From: UBA2112 sp964488555 | GTDB taxonomy: Bacteria > Patescibacteriota > Saccharimonadia > Saccharimonadales > Saccharimonadaceae | Assembly (NCBI GenBank): GCA_964488555.1 | Contig: CAZAUF010000001.1 | Location: forward strand, 124,001 to 188,000 | Length of the DNA stretch: 64,000 nucleotides | Direction of reading: 5' to 3' | Part shown: positions 24,222 through 32,619 of the stretch, one piece after another | How the letters are laid out: each line of letters opens with the position of its first letter | Numbering within the stretch: position 1 is the first letter of the stretch | Made by a program: the position numbers and the translations under genes | The notes under the pieces: model-generated | Told to the model about the DNA's origin: nothing | Database searches by the model: none | The model's input: only the letters and a program-made list of their open reading frames with translations

Positions 24222-24484
24222 TACTTCGCCTTTCCTCCGTGCTTACGGAACTTGCGAGTCGGGCTGAACTCACCGAGCTTGTGACCGACCATGTTTTCAC
24301 TGATCAGGACCGGTACGTGAACACGACCGTTGTGAACAGCGATGGTACGACCGACCATCTCAGGAGTAATGGTGCTTGCGCGAGCCCAGGTTTTGATAAC
24401 TGTACGGTCCTCGAGGCTCAGAGCAGCCACTTTTTTGGCCAGCTTCGCGTCGACAAATGGACCTTTCTTTAGTGATCTACTCAT
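24221..24484 (-). CDS. rpsS: 30S ribosomal protein S19
   Basis: 87 residues. MSRSLKKGPFVDAKL, TWARASTITPEMVGRTIAVHNGRVHVPVLI and GEFSPTRKFRKHGGKAK are standard. Head protein partnered with S13. Confidence 0.98.
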   Translation of the reverse strand: MSRSLKKGPFVDAKLAKKVAALSLEDRTVIKTWARASTITPEMVGRTIAVHNGRVHVPVLISENMVGHKLGEFSPTRKFRKHGGKAK

Positions 24485-24487
24485 GAT

Positions 24488-25327
24488 TTACCTCTTCCTC
24501 TTAGCGTCATGGCGCGTTCTTACGATCAAACCGGCGACATCTTTGCGACGGCGGGTGCGATAACCGAGAGTCAGCTGACCCCATGGTGTGCGCGGAGCCT
24601 TGCCAGCACCGTGACGACCACCGTCACCACCACCGTGTGGGTGATCAGCGGCGTTCATCACAACACCGCGAACCGATGGACGTATACCCTTGCGTCGGTT
24701 ACGACCGGCAGAGCCGACCTTGATATTCTGATGCTGGACATTTCCGACAACTCCGAGTGCTGCGGTTGCTTCCAGACGGATTTTGCGAACTTCACCGCTC
24801 GGCAGACGAACCTGGGCGTAGTCGCCCTCTTTCGCCATGAGCTGCGCTTTGGTACCGGCACTGCGGACCATTTGTGCACCCTTGCCAGGCGTCATTTCGA
24901 TTGCGTAAATCTGACTACCGACAGGTATTTGCGCCAGTGGCAGACGGTTCGATGCTTCGATAGGAGCATTTTCGCCGCTCTCAAATGTCTTACCCTTGGT
25001 CATACTGGTATCAGCGAGTACGTAGTGGTACAGACCATGCTGATCCCTGACGCGAGCAATACGCGCGCTGCGGTTTGGATCGTATTCGATCTCCATGACA
25101 GTTAGCTTCAGACCGGCTGCGAGGTTATGATTCATCAGACGATGGTGGCGTTTGACGCCGCCACCGCGATGGCGAACCGTGATGCGACCGGTGTTGTTGC
25201 GGCCAGCGTTCTGCTTCTTGCTCTTAAGCAGGCTCTTCAGCGGCTTACGGGTCGTAATGTCGCTTAGGTCCTGAGAAGTCATGCCGCGACGACCGGGAGT
25301 AGTTGGGTTGTATTGCTTGATTGCCAT
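24488..25327 (-). CDS. rplB: 50S ribosomal protein L2
   Basis: 279 residues, normal length. NNTGRITVRHRGGGVKRHHRLMNHN, and the C-terminal VMNAADHPHGGGDGGRHGAGKAPRTPWG with the conserved His of the peptidyl-transferase region (NPVDHPHGGGEGR in most bacteria; here NAADHPHGGGDGGR). Confidence 0.98.
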   Translation of the reverse strand: MAIKQYNPTTPGRRGMTSQDLSDITTRKPLKSLLKSKKQNAGRNNTGRITVRHRGGGVKRHHRLMNHNLAAGLKLTVMEIEYDPNRSARIARVRDQHGLYHYVLADTSMTKGKTFESGENAPIEASNRLPLAQIPVGSQIYAIEMTPGKGAQMVRSAGTKAQLMAKEGDYAQVRLPSGEVRKIRLEATAALGVVGNVQHQNIKVGSAGRNRRKGIRPSVRGVVMNAADHPHGGGDGGRHGAGKAPRTPWGQLTLGYRTRRRKDVAGLIVRTRHDAKRKR

Positions 25328-25647
25328 TACTTCTTCTCCTCTTTCGGTGCCTCAGGCTCTGCGAAAACTTTGATGCTTTCGCCTTCAGCCAAGGTGACAT
25401 ACGCCTTCTTGGTATCTTTGCGGTTGGTTGTACCTGGGTAGCGACGCTTGCCACGGCTATAACGAACTGCTTTGCCGCTCTGGACAACCGTGCGGACACT
25501 GACAACAGTGACGCCGTACTGGGCTTCGATGCTTGCAACAATGTCGTTTTTGTTGGCATCAAGCGGTACGTTAAAGACATAGACGCCAGCCTGGCTCTGC
25601 CCATAGGCTTTTTCGGTAGCGCGTGGGTAAACAAACAGAGTACTCAT
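25327..25647 (-). CDS. rplW: 50S ribosomal protein L23
   Basis: 106 residues. YPRATEKAYGQSQAGVYVFNVPLDANKNDIVASIEAQYGVTVVSVRTV and RYSRGKRRYPGTTNRKDTKKAYVTLAEGESI. Docking site for trigger factor at the tunnel exit, whose gene is also in this window. Confidence 0.97.
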   Translation of the reverse strand: MSTLFVYPRATEKAYGQSQAGVYVFNVPLDANKNDIVASIEAQYGVTVVSVRTVVQSGKAVRYSRGKRRYPGTTNRKDTKKAYVTLAEGESIKVFAEPEAPKEEKK

Positions 25648-25648
25648 G

Positions 25649-26287
25649 TTACGCTCCCTCCTTTAGTAGCCAGTTTTTGATAACTGGAACTGACTTCGTG
25701 CTCAAAACAATATGATCGGCGTTTAGAATGTGGTAAACGCTCAGATATGTCGCACCGATAAGCAGAACATTCTGCAGATTGGCGGTCGCACGGATCAATT
25801 CCGGCGTCTTTTCGTCAGCGGTGACAACAATCAACGTCTTGCGAGCGAACTTGTTATCAGCGAGGAACTTAGCGACTTCAGCGGTCTTGCCAGTCGTTTT
25901 GACATCTTTTACGACGACCTTTTTTGCAGCATGTGCCAGGCTGAGAGCTTGGCGCAAAGCGACACGCTTGCTAGTCGTGCTCAGACGCTTCGTGTAGTTT
26001 TCGTTGCCACGAGGCCCGAAAACAACACCACCAGTGCGCCAGATTGGGTTACGGGTCGAGCCGAAACGTGCGCGACCGGTGCCTTTTTGACGCCATGGTT
26101 TCTTGCCGCCACCGCGAACTTCACCACGAGTCAGCGTGGTAGCACTAGCAGTACGGTTGTTCGCGAGGTACGCGTCGTACGCGAGCTTCAATAGCTCGTG
26201 ATTTTCGACCTCTACATTAAATACTTCTTTTGGCAGTGAAGCGGCTTTTGGTGCCGGTTTCGCTGCTGGTTTCGCGGTATCAGCCAT
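25649..26287 (-). CDS. rplD: 50S ribosomal protein L4
   Basis: 212 residues. An Ala/Pro/Lys-rich N-terminal extension precedes the core; TLTRGEVRGGGKKPWRQKGTGRARFGSTRNPIWRTGGVVFGP is the conserved tunnel loop. One base from rplW and overlapping the rplC stop. Confidence 0.97.
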   Translation of the reverse strand: MADTAKPAAKPAPKAASLPKEVFNVEVENHELLKLAYDAYLANNRTASATTLTRGEVRGGGKKPWRQKGTGRARFGSTRNPIWRTGGVVFGPRGNENYTKRLSTTSKRVALRQALSLAHAAKKVVVKDVKTTGKTAEVAKFLADNKFARKTLIVVTADEKTPELIRATANLQNVLLIGATYLSVYHILNADHIVLSTKSVPVIKNWLLKEGA

Positions 26288-26901
26288 TATGCCTTACCTC
26301 CTATAACTACCAGGCCCTTGTTTGGACCAGGAACTGCGCCTTTGAGACCGATCAGATTGTTGGTCGGATCGACGTAAGCGACAGTAAGGTTTTTGACCGT
26401 CACACGATCATGGCCCATACGGCCAGCCATACGCTTGCCCTTGAAGACTTTTTGCGGATACATTGATCCGATAGAACCAGGTTTGCGCACGTTGCCATTG
26501 CCGCCGTGTGTCTTTTTACTGGTGTTAAAGTTGTGTCGCTTGACCGTTCCGGCGAAACCCTTACCCTTGCTGGTACCGGTAGCATCGACGATATCACCTA
26601 GCGCGAACTGGCTGACATCTATCTTGTCACCGATCTTCAGATCTTCGGGCAGAACTTCAACGCGAAATTCCCGAATATGCTTCGGGGTCACTTGGGCTGG
26701 CTTGGTGTGTCCAGCTACGGCCTTGCTCAGGTTCTTACCCTCACCAAATGCCACTTGGACTGCGTTGTAGCCGTCGGACTCGACAGACTTGACCTGAGTC
26801 ACAGTCACAGGGCCGGCTTGGATCAACGTTACAGGTGTTGCAACGCCGTCATCACCGATGATTTGGGTCATACCAATCTTGGTACCGAGAAGTGCTTTCA
26901 T
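26287..26901 (-). CDS. rplC: 50S ribosomal protein L3
   Basis: 204 residues. ALLGTKIGMTQII start, KGKGFAGTVKRHNFNTSKKTHGGNGNVRKPGSIGSMYPQKVFKGKRMAGRMGHDRVTV diagnostic block. First gene of the rplC-rpsH unit here because rpsJ is 3.7 kb away with its own promoter. Confidence 0.98.
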   Translation of the reverse strand: MKALLGTKIGMTQIIGDDGVATPVTLIQAGPVTVTQVKSVESDGYNAVQVAFGEGKNLSKAVAGHTKPAQVTPKHIREFRVEVLPEDLKIGDKIDVSQFALGDIVDATGTSKGKGFAGTVKRHNFNTSKKTHGGNGNVRKPGSIGSMYPQKVFKGKRMAGRMGHDRVTVKNLTVAYVDPTNNLIGLKGAVPGPNKGLVVIGGKA

Positions 26902-27006
26902 AGCGCTTTGCTCCCATTTAAAACCTCCGGTGGCAGGCAGTTTCCTCGGTCGGACTTACCTATTCACGCGGAAGCGAGTTGTTATTACGTAATAAGTTAC
27001 CAAACT

Positions 27007-27035
27007 AGATTAGCACAAAAACAGTGGCAGGTCAA
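27007..27035 (-). promoter_or_regulatory. Promoter of the rplC-rpsH ribosomal unit
   Basis: TTGACC (27030-27035), 17-base spacer, TAATCT (27007-27012). Leader of about 100 bases to the rplC ATG, containing a GGAGG at about 26 bases before it that could serve a small overlapping frame. Confidence 0.8.
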
Positions 27036-27108
27036 TACTTTTATATCTGTTAATTCAAAACGCTTAGCAGGCACGCGGGACGATCGTTTTTATGATAAAA
27101 TGGCTCGT

Positions 27109-27132
27109 ATGTTTCAGCCTTTTGGCTCGTAA
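27109..27132 (+). CDS. Possible 7-codon leaderless leader ORF
   Basis: ATG seven bases after the extended -10 TGA-TAAAAT (27096-27101), ending in TAA at 27132, peptide MFQPFGS. It precedes the 178-residue gene by 44 bases. Only the promoter geometry supports it. Confidence 0.3.
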   Translation: MFQPFGS

Positions 27133-27176
27133 ACACGTTCTCTCACACTCTGTCATATCTACGATAGGAGTAGTCA

Positions 27177-27713
27177 ATGACGCATCCACTCAGTCCCTGC
27201 AACGAGAACTGTCCAACACCTGTGCGGTGTTTCGACCATGGCTGCATCGTCGCGACTGGTAGGCGGGTCGAACGGCACGACGAAGAGCCGGACGACTTTA
27301 TCTGTCCAGAAAATGTCACATGCCCCACTCAAGAGTCGTGTGATTCATCTGGCATCTGCCGTGATCAGGTAGGAGCAGCCACGCAAGCAGCTTGGTATCA
27401 GCGTCTGAAATGGCTCAGCGAAGTAGCTGGACATCATCAGGTCTGGCTACTATCCGGACATGTCAGCGATCGATGCATCGTGGAAGAGTGGCTTTCCTGT
27501 AAATCCACACCCACGGACGCCGAAAAGCTACGGATCGCTGTTGCTGAAAGCTGTCTCCGCCTCGTTCTGGAGACCAGAGGGCAAGATATTGCCAGAGCGT
27601 GGTTTATCGGTCGACACCTGAGAGGCCGCTCTCCAGGCGAAGCTATCCGTGACGGACATTTCGGACTTGTCGAAGACTCGGCACGAGAACGCGCCCACTT
27701 CCGGGTGATCTAG
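27177..27713 (+). CDS. Cys-rich protein with MbcA/ParS-like C-terminal region
   Basis: 178 residues, AGGAG seven bases before the ATG. Residues 1-65 hold eight Cys, some paired in short spacings (CNENC, CPENVTC, CDSSGIC), suggesting metal binding or disulphides. The C-terminal segment (ARAWFIGRHLRGRSPGEAIRDGHFGLVEDSARE) resembles the toxin-binding/DUF2384 pattern of Xre-MbcA-ParS antitoxins, where a large hydrophobic W-F pair precedes a G-x-SP-x-E-A turn. No RES-type toxin gene is adjacent. The resemblance is by eye and weak. Confidence 0.65.
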   Translation: MTHPLSPCNENCPTPVRCFDHGCIVATGRRVERHDEEPDDFICPENVTCPTQESCDSSGICRDQVGAATQAAWYQRLKWLSEVAGHHQVWLLSGHVSDRCIVEEWLSCKSTPTDAEKLRIAVAESCLRLVLETRGQDIARAWFIGRHLRGRSPGEAIRDGHFGLVEDSARERAHFRVI

Positions 27714-27780
27714 CCCGTTTGCCCGGATTGTCGGTTACCACGCAACGTGGTTCCGGCAATCCGGCGCGACGGGCCTTTTT
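27713..27780 (+). terminator. Unusually long terminator hairpin
   Basis: GCCCGT (27713-27718) pairs with ACGGGC (27769-27774). Inside, CGGATTG pairs with CAATCCG and CCACG with CGTGG around a CAA loop. T5 follows. About 60 bases, far longer than other terminators here; it begins at the stop codon of the 178-residue gene. Confidence 0.75.
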
Positions 27781-27912
27781 CATGATAAACTCACACGTAT
27801 TTGCTTTTTCTATATTTATATTGATTATAATTCTATGTTCATTCGGGAGTCCTGGGCGGGCCGCCCAAACCGATCGAGCCCAACCCTCGGTTGGATACAT
27901 GAAAGGCAGACG

Positions 27913-28206
27913 ATGTTTACCATCTACGGCACCTATAAGAATAGCGATGAGATGGATGGGCGCGGTCCGATGATACTGGTCACGCTCATTGCGGACCACA
28001 ACGAGGCCGTCAAGTACATCGAAGCGCAGCCAGACGCTTGGGGTCGTCAGCGCGAATGGCGCGGTAACCGCTACGGCGACTGGGAGCTGCGAGAGCATCC
28101 GGTATTCGAGTCGGTCACCGAAATCGACGATTACAAGCCGGAAGACATCAAGAACCGCGTTCTCGCCAAACTCACTCCGGAAGAACGGCGTGCTCTTGGC
28201 TTCTAG
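27913..28206 (+). CDS. Protein of unknown function (97 aa)
   Basis: Start chosen at ATG 27913, with AGG in GAAAGGCAGACG upstream; the frame is open further but lacks signals. Sequence MFTIYGTYKNSDEMDG... is soluble, with many charged and aromatic residues (QREWRGNRYGDWELREHPVFES). No family recognised. It lies between the long hairpin and a terminator, thus a single-gene unit. Confidence 0.65.
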   Translation: MFTIYGTYKNSDEMDGRGPMILVTLIADHNEAVKYIEAQPDAWGRQREWRGNRYGDWELREHPVFESVTEIDDYKPEDIKNRVLAKLTPEERRALGF

Positions 28207-28225
28207 TGCCGCGCCTGAACCAAAG

Positions 28226-28250
28226 CCCTGTGGTTATCTCACAGGGTTTT
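28226..28250 (+). terminator. Terminator after the 97-residue gene
   Basis: CCCTGTG/CACAGGG stem, seven-base loop, then TTTTTC. Confidence 0.85.
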
Positions 28251-28263
28251 TCAATTTTGTAGG

Positions 28264-28269
28264 TATAAT
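28264..28269 (+). promoter_or_regulatory. -10 box of the carboxypeptidase gene
   Basis: Perfect TATAAT seven bases before ATG 28277; no convincing -35. Predicts a leaderless message. Confidence 0.6.
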
Positions 28270-28276
28270 GACTGTA

Positions 28277-29176
28277 ATGCCTATGATAATGAAAAAGCAG
28301 CGCATCCCTCATAAACGCACCCTTATTCTGGTGATCGTTGGGCTGGTGATCGTGGCCGCCGGTTCCGTCGGCGCAATCGTCTATCTCGGCAATCAAGCGA
28401 TCGCCAACCAGCAAAGCGAATCGCACGAAAAACTGACGGCGATGGACCGCAAGATCGCGGAAATAAGGACCAAGAAAGCAGCCGAAAAGAAAGCCAAGGA
28501 GGAGGCTGAGCGTAAAAAACGTGAAGCTGCCAAGCGAAAAGCAGCGGCCGATGCCGCTTTGCGTAAGCAGATGGCGGGTCAGATCGTCACTCCCGCCGGT
28601 TGCGCTATCAAGGGTGCTCATGGCGATCCAAACGCTATCGATGTGGTCATCAATAAAAAACGCTGCTTCAACCCTATCAACTTCGTACCATCGGACCTCG
28701 TCTCATTTAATGGCTCTCTGGTGAGCGCAAAGATATTGCCCAACCTCAAAGCCATGCTTGATGCAGCGACAAAGGCAGACAAGCCCCTTGGTATAACGAG
28801 CAGTTATCGCTCGTATAGCAATCAAGTTGCCACCTATAATCACTGGGTTAATGTCAATGGCAGCACCGCAGCAGCGGATAAGGTGAGTGCTCGCCCAGGA
28901 TATAGCGAGCATCAGACAGGTTTCGCCGTTGACCTCTCATGCGCGAAAGCATCGCTCAAACAATTCACCGGCTCAAGCTGTCACACCTGGCTCACCACTC
29001 ATGGATCGAAGTACGGCTTTATCCAGCGGTATCAACCCGGCTTTGAATCAATTACCGGTTACAATGCCGAATCATGGCATTGGCGGTACGTCGGTCCCAC
29101 CATAGCCCAAGAGATGAAAACAAAAGGAGTCAAAACTCTTGAGCAGCTCTGGGGTATCGAAGGTGGTGATTATTAA
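28277..29176 (+). CDS. Membrane-anchored D-alanyl-D-alanine carboxypeptidase, VanY family (M15B)
   Basis: 299 residues. A positively charged start and membrane segment (about 15-37) lead into a charged coiled coil (about 45-95, rich in KKAKEEAERKKREAAKRKAAA). The extracellular zinc peptidase domain follows. Its motifs are ITSSYRSYSNQ, SEHQTGFAVDLS (H-x6-D ligands) and ESWHWRYVG (catalytic E and third ligand H). It trims the terminal D-Ala of peptidoglycan peptides. The coiled coil probably spaces the enzyme away from the membrane. Conflicting upstream starts are rejected because TATAAT overlaps them. Confidence 0.9.
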   Translation: MPMIMKKQRIPHKRTLILVIVGLVIVAAGSVGAIVYLGNQAIANQQSESHEKLTAMDRKIAEIRTKKAAEKKAKEEAERKKREAAKRKAAADAALRKQMAGQIVTPAGCAIKGAHGDPNAIDVVINKKRCFNPINFVPSDLVSFNGSLVSAKILPNLKAMLDAATKADKPLGITSSYRSYSNQVATYNHWVNVNGSTAAADKVSARPGYSEHQTGFAVDLSCAKASLKQFTGSSCHTWLTTHGSKYGFIQRYQPGFESITGYNAESWHWRYVGPTIAQEMKTKGVKTLEQLWGIEGGDY

Positions 29177-30040
29177 TTACCGAAGCCTGCTGCCGTTTTT
29201 CTTGACAGCATTTAGGAGTGCCTTCGATACCCTGAACGGGTCGCTCTCGTCATTCACCTCTCTGCGTGCAGCCTCAACCCCAAAGCAGTTGTAATCGCTC
29301 GCACCATCGAGAGGTGTTCCCATGTGTATCTCCAGTGCCGTAGCTTGAGCCCAATACGCCTCCAGCTCACATGCATACTTCTCATCCTCTAATACCTTGT
29401 TCTTTTCTCGGAACAATCTGCCGGACAAGTCTTGATTGACATGCACGATTTCGTGAAACAGCAGGCTCGTTCCGATGTCATCCATCAAAGCATTACCGTC
29501 GGCCACGACCACAGGGCTCGTGCGGAGTAAATATGTTTTCGGCTTTACCTTTCTGGGGCTCAACCCTATAGCCCCTGCGGGTGCGTGCACGTATGCATCA
29601 GCGTTGAGTCGTGCGAGCTTTTTTAGTTTAAAAGCGTCCCCATGCTCCTCTTTATATGATTTACGTATGAGCCTGAGCCTTTTTTCAAATTGTGCGTCCG
29701 TAAGCTCTTGTTGTTCGATATCGCACATCGATTCACGAAGTCCGTCACGCTGCAAGAGATGAATTATGTGGTCCGCTTTGCGACGAGCTCTAATCTTTTC
29801 GTTTGGCTTCGCGATGATGTATGGTATGCCGCCTTCCGCTGCCTTTTTGTCGGAAAGGTCATACACGCCATCGATATTATTGGGCACATACAGCTGCGTC
29901 AGGAGAAAAAGAGCTCTTTCCGATAGACCGCGGGTCGCCTGGTGAATGCGCGGATCAGACAAAAACTCAGCACACGCCTCAATGGTCTTTTCTGCGACCG
30001 CAAACTGCTTTTTGACGTCTCCCTCCAAATGGCGCACCAT
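29177..30040 (-). CDS. Putative zinc metalloprotease with HEIVH motif
   Basis: 287 residues. LLFHEIVHVNQ at about residue 195 is an HExxH zinc site. CELEAYW some 30 residues later could supply the third ligand Glu. No signal peptide, so it may act in the cytoplasm or be exported by other means. The N-terminal half is charged and helical. Promoter TTGCAT-17-TAAAAT ends nine bases before the ATG, a near-leaderless layout. Family not recognised beyond the motif; converges tail-to-tail with the carboxypeptidase gene. Confidence 0.75.
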   Translation of the reverse strand: MVRHLEGDVKKQFAVAEKTIEACAEFLSDPRIHQATRGLSERALFLLTQLYVPNNIDGVYDLSDKKAAEGGIPYIIAKPNEKIRARRKADHIIHLLQRDGLRESMCDIEQQELTDAQFEKRLRLIRKSYKEEHGDAFKLKKLARLNADAYVHAPAGAIGLSPRKVKPKTYLLRTSPVVVADGNALMDDIGTSLLFHEIVHVNQDLSGRLFREKNKVLEDEKYACELEAYWAQATALEIHMGTPLDGASDYNCFGVEAARREVNDESDPFRVSKALLNAVKKNGSRLR

Positions 30041-30049
30041 AGTAGGCGC

Positions 30050-30078
30050 ATTTTACCCCATATGACAGTACTATGCAA
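30050..30078 (-). promoter_or_regulatory. Promoter of the HEIVH metalloprotease gene
   Basis: TTGCAT (30073-30078), 17-base spacer, TAAAAT (30050-30055), nine bases to ATG. Confidence 0.8.
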
Positions 30079-30084
30079 AGCGGG

Positions 30085-30414
30085 CTAAATGACTACACCG
30101 GCTGGGACAAAGTAACTGATAATCATGACGACAAGCAGCACTGCGTACCATATCTTGCGGTCGTATTGGTTTTTCTCGTACAGCTTGATGCCGACGACTG
30201 CAATAAGCGCACCTAGCGGGAACGCACCAAATGGTATACCATTCCAACTCAACGGCGTAGCGAGCTTCAGCCATAGCGTGCCAAGCAGCACCACGACCAC
30301 CAGTTTGAGGAAATAGACGCCATCACCTTCCTGCAGCCGTGCGGAAACACGCCGCCGAGGTCGATTGCGACCATATGTTCTATATCGTTGTTTGTGACTT
30401 TTTGTTTGAGCCAT
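30085..30414 (-). CDS. Small integral membrane protein, unknown function
   Basis: 109 residues from ATG 30414 (ATG 30420 is also in frame). A very basic N-terminal tail (KSHKQRYRTYGRNRPRRR) is followed by three hydrophobic segments at about 35-55, 60-78 and 88-107. TATGAT lies eight bases before ATG 30414. The basic tail predicts a cytoplasmic N-terminus and perhaps nucleic-acid or lipid contact. Confidence 0.7.
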   Translation of the reverse strand: MAQTKSHKQRYRTYGRNRPRRRVSARLQEGDGVYFLKLVVVVLLGTLWLKLATPLSWNGIPFGAFPLGALIAVVGIKLYEKNQYDRKIWYAVLLVVMIISYFVPAGVVI

Positions 30415-30490
30415 TTTCATCCATCATAGCAAAGCGTTAGCGAAATGGCTAATCGAATATGGCCATTGGAATTTAATAGGTCAAAAACAA

Positions 30491-30517
30491 ACCGCCTCCG
30501 CGATTTGCGAAGGCGGT
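30491..30517 (-). terminator. Terminator of rpsJ
   Basis: ACCGCCTTCGC/CGCGGAGGCGGT stem (one mismatch) followed on the minus strand by TTGTTTTTG. Confidence 0.8.
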
Positions 30518-30564
30518 GCCATATCCTATCTGCCAGGTGACAGAGCTAGTCACTAAGGGCTAGG

Positions 30565-30903
30565 CTACATACGGATTTCTGCGTCGACGCCAGCTGGGAG
30601 GCTGAGGTTTTGCAGACTGTCGATGGTCTTTGGCGTTGCGTTGGTGATGTCGATCAGACGCTTGTGAACGCGCATTTCGAACGTTTCACCACCGGTCTTG
30701 TACACGTGTGGTGACTTGACCACAGTGTAGCTGCTGCGACGCGTTGGCAGCGGCACGGGACCGGCGATGTTTGCACCGGTACGGATAGCCGTGTCGATGA
30801 TTTGTTTTGCTGATTGGTCGATGACCTTGTGGTCGTAAGCTTTCAGACGGATGCGAATACGCAAGCCTTCTGCTTTGCCTTTTTCAGCTGCTGCTGCAGA
30901 CAT
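30565..30903 (-). CDS. rpsJ: 30S ribosomal protein S10
   Basis: 112 residues. Core RIRIRLKAYDHKVIDQSAKQIIDTAIRTGANIAGPVPLPTRRSSYTVVKSPHVYKTGGETFEMRVHKRLIDI is standard; about ten extra residues (SAAAAEKGKA) lead it. AAAGGAG precedes the ATG. Normally first in the S10 operon, it is here monocistronic with its own promoter and terminator. Confidence 0.98.
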   Translation of the reverse strand: MSAAAAEKGKAEGLRIRIRLKAYDHKVIDQSAKQIIDTAIRTGANIAGPVPLPTRRSSYTVVKSPHVYKTGGETFEMRVHKRLIDITNATPKTIDSLQNLSLPAGVDAEIRM

Positions 30904-31011
30904 AGGAACTCTCCTTTGTGCTATACCGTAACCTCCGCTCGATTCGTTGTCTGCCAGCAGGCGGACTAACGTCTGGCTGAGTTCTCGGTATGAATTAATA
31001 ATACGAAACTA

Positions 31012-31040
31012 TTTATAGCATATTACAGGAGTGCAAACAA
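31012..31040 (-). promoter_or_regulatory. Promoter of rpsJ
   Basis: TTGTTT (31035-31040), 17-base spacer, TATAAA (31012-31017). Leader of about 100 bases with a GTCTGCC-AGCA-GGCGGAC hairpin at 30949-30966. Confidence 0.6.
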
Positions 31041-31108
31041 TAGCTAGCTTGCAAAATCTGGTATTTGTAATATGGTAACACTATCCAGACGAGCATAGGA
31101 GCAGAAAA

Positions 31109-31462
31109 TTGTTTGGAAGAACCAAAAAAGTAGCCAAGGTGGACGCTGGAGGTTTGTCGCTAGAGCGTCTGCGTGACCGATGGATTGGGAAAATCAACGG
31201 CTACATCGATGCCGTAATCTCGAGGCAAAACCCAACCGAGCCGTTCGAAGTTCGGTTGAGCCGCGCCTTCGACAGTCCCTTGACGCAAGATGAATTGAGC
31301 TGGCTCTACAGAGAAGTGCGCGGATCCATCTGCGGACGAGTCGCTTACTCCTTGAGCCCCGGTAATATCGAGCAACGGATCAAAGCCACCGGCAGAGGTG
31401 TTGTCGAGCTCACAATTGTCGTGACGCCGAAACCAAACCATCCTGTAAAAATCTTCTACTAG
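31109..31462 (+). CDS. Protein of unknown function (117 aa)
   Basis: TTG start with AGGAG eight bases upstream. Soluble, basic N-terminus, mixed alpha/beta composition; SRAFDSPLTQDELSWLYREVRGS and a C-terminal beta-rich VELTIVVTPKPNHPVKIFY. No family recognised. Followed by a strong terminator, so a single-gene unit. Confidence 0.65.
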   Translation: MFGRTKKVAKVDAGGLSLERLRDRWIGKINGYIDAVISRQNPTEPFEVRLSRAFDSPLTQDELSWLYREVRGSICGRVAYSLSPGNIEQRIKATGRGVVELTIVVTPKPNHPVKIFY

Positions 31463-31527
31463 CCATCTCTTGCTGCTTCCGCCGACCACGTCGAGACTCG
31501 CCAGGCCTCCGTGGTCTGGCGGGCTCG

Positions 31528-31570
31528 CCCCGTACCAGTTCTCCGCAAAGAGAATCTGGTGCGGGGTTTT
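31528..31570 (+). terminator. Strong terminator after the 117-residue gene
   Basis: Stem of about 16 bases (CCCCGTACCAG-TTCTC with GAGAAT-CTGGTGCGGGG) then TTTT. A second hairpin, CGCCAG...CTGGCG, lies just upstream. Confidence 0.85.
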
Positions 31571-31605
31571 CGCATTTGTGACTAGTTTGCTATACTTGCA
31601 CCAAC

Positions 31606-32556
31606 ATGAGCGAAATGCCGAGCGAGGCTCAAACACAGGTCGCCGAGACCTTAACGCAGCCAAGTAGCTTCGACAGCTTCCATCCGGCTTTTCGCAGTCT
31701 TGCAGAGAAGCTGAGGCCAACTGAAGACGAGTCGGCTAAGTACTGGCACGATATATGCGCACGCGGTCAGCACGAAGACGACGCCCACTATGCATATTGC
31801 GCACTGCACTACACGCGTCAGTCGTACGAATCGCTCAATGATTTCGGAATCACTATTCGCGACTCTGATACTTTGCAAAAGATTTATGGCATCAGCCTCA
31901 GTATTGCTGATATACACTTCCAGTCCGGTCATTACGACAGCTGTATTAGTGAGCTGCAACGCCTATACGCAGTCATGAGTGTAGCAAGCCATGAATGTGC
32001 ACCAGAAATCCAACATCTTATAGAGACGGCGTACACAGAACAGGCCAAGCAGCAGTCCCATACAAATGGCACGTCTGAACCTGTGTGGACCGATGTGGGA
32101 TATAATTATTTCCCCAAGCTGCCTGAGCTGACGCTGCCTATTATCGCAAAGCGTCGTGGCTTTGGCGAAGATGCTGGCCTGTTGGAACGCCGACATGCGA
32201 TAATACATGATCATATACATCTGAAAGCTCTCGATCAAGACACTAAGATGTACAAAGAAAAATCTCGTGAAGCCTCTGGTAGACGAGCAGTTTACATTAA
32301 TTCAGTATATATGCGTGCCAAGCGGTGGGTCGGCCCTGATATGGATCGCAAACGCCATTTCGCCCAAGGTAGGGATTTCCTACTCGCCTTGCTCTACTAT
32401 CAGATAGAAGACGCTGACTACGAGAAAATGCTGCAATCCGCGGTCGAAAGTATAAAAGAACATGACGATCTGCTCGACATCGATATAATCGAGAGAACAA
32501 TCTCTTATATAGAATCAGACAAGGTGTATCGCCGAAAACTGGAAAGAACCGAATAA
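31606..32556 (+). CDS. Protein of unknown function (316 aa)
   Basis: TATACT (31591-31596) lies nine bases before the ATG. Soluble, helical. The stretch from about residue 55 to 135 (HDICARGQHEDDAHYAYCALHYTRQS ... LSIADIHFQSGHYDSCISELQRLYAV) has TPR-like helix pairs. No signal peptide or membrane segment. Ends at a terminator shared with tuf. Function not recognised. Confidence 0.75.
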   Translation: MSEMPSEAQTQVAETLTQPSSFDSFHPAFRSLAEKLRPTEDESAKYWHDICARGQHEDDAHYAYCALHYTRQSYESLNDFGITIRDSDTLQKIYGISLSIADIHFQSGHYDSCISELQRLYAVMSVASHECAPEIQHLIETAYTEQAKQQSHTNGTSEPVWTDVGYNYFPKLPELTLPIIAKRRGFGEDAGLLERRHAIIHDHIHLKALDQDTKMYKEKSREASGRRAVYINSVYMRAKRWVGPDMDRKRHFAQGRDFLLALLYYQIEDADYEKMLQSAVESIKEHDDLLDIDIIERTISYIESDKVYRRKLERTE

Positions 32557-32574
32557 GCAAACGCTACCAACTAA

Positions 32575-32605
32575 CAAAAGAGCTGTCCTGGGGACAGCTC
32601 TTTTG
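32575..32605. terminator. Bidirectional terminator between the 316-residue gene and tuf
   Basis: Perfect 14-base stem CAAAAGAGCTGTCC/GGACAGCTCTTTTG with a three-base loop. Confidence 0.9.
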
Positions 32606-32619
32606 AAGTATGTGTCAGA

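Noticed and set aside
28001..28276. N-terminal extension of the carboxypeptidase frame back to 27989
   Set aside because: It overlaps the 97-residue gene in another frame, a terminator and the TATAAT box; the extension has no family similarity.
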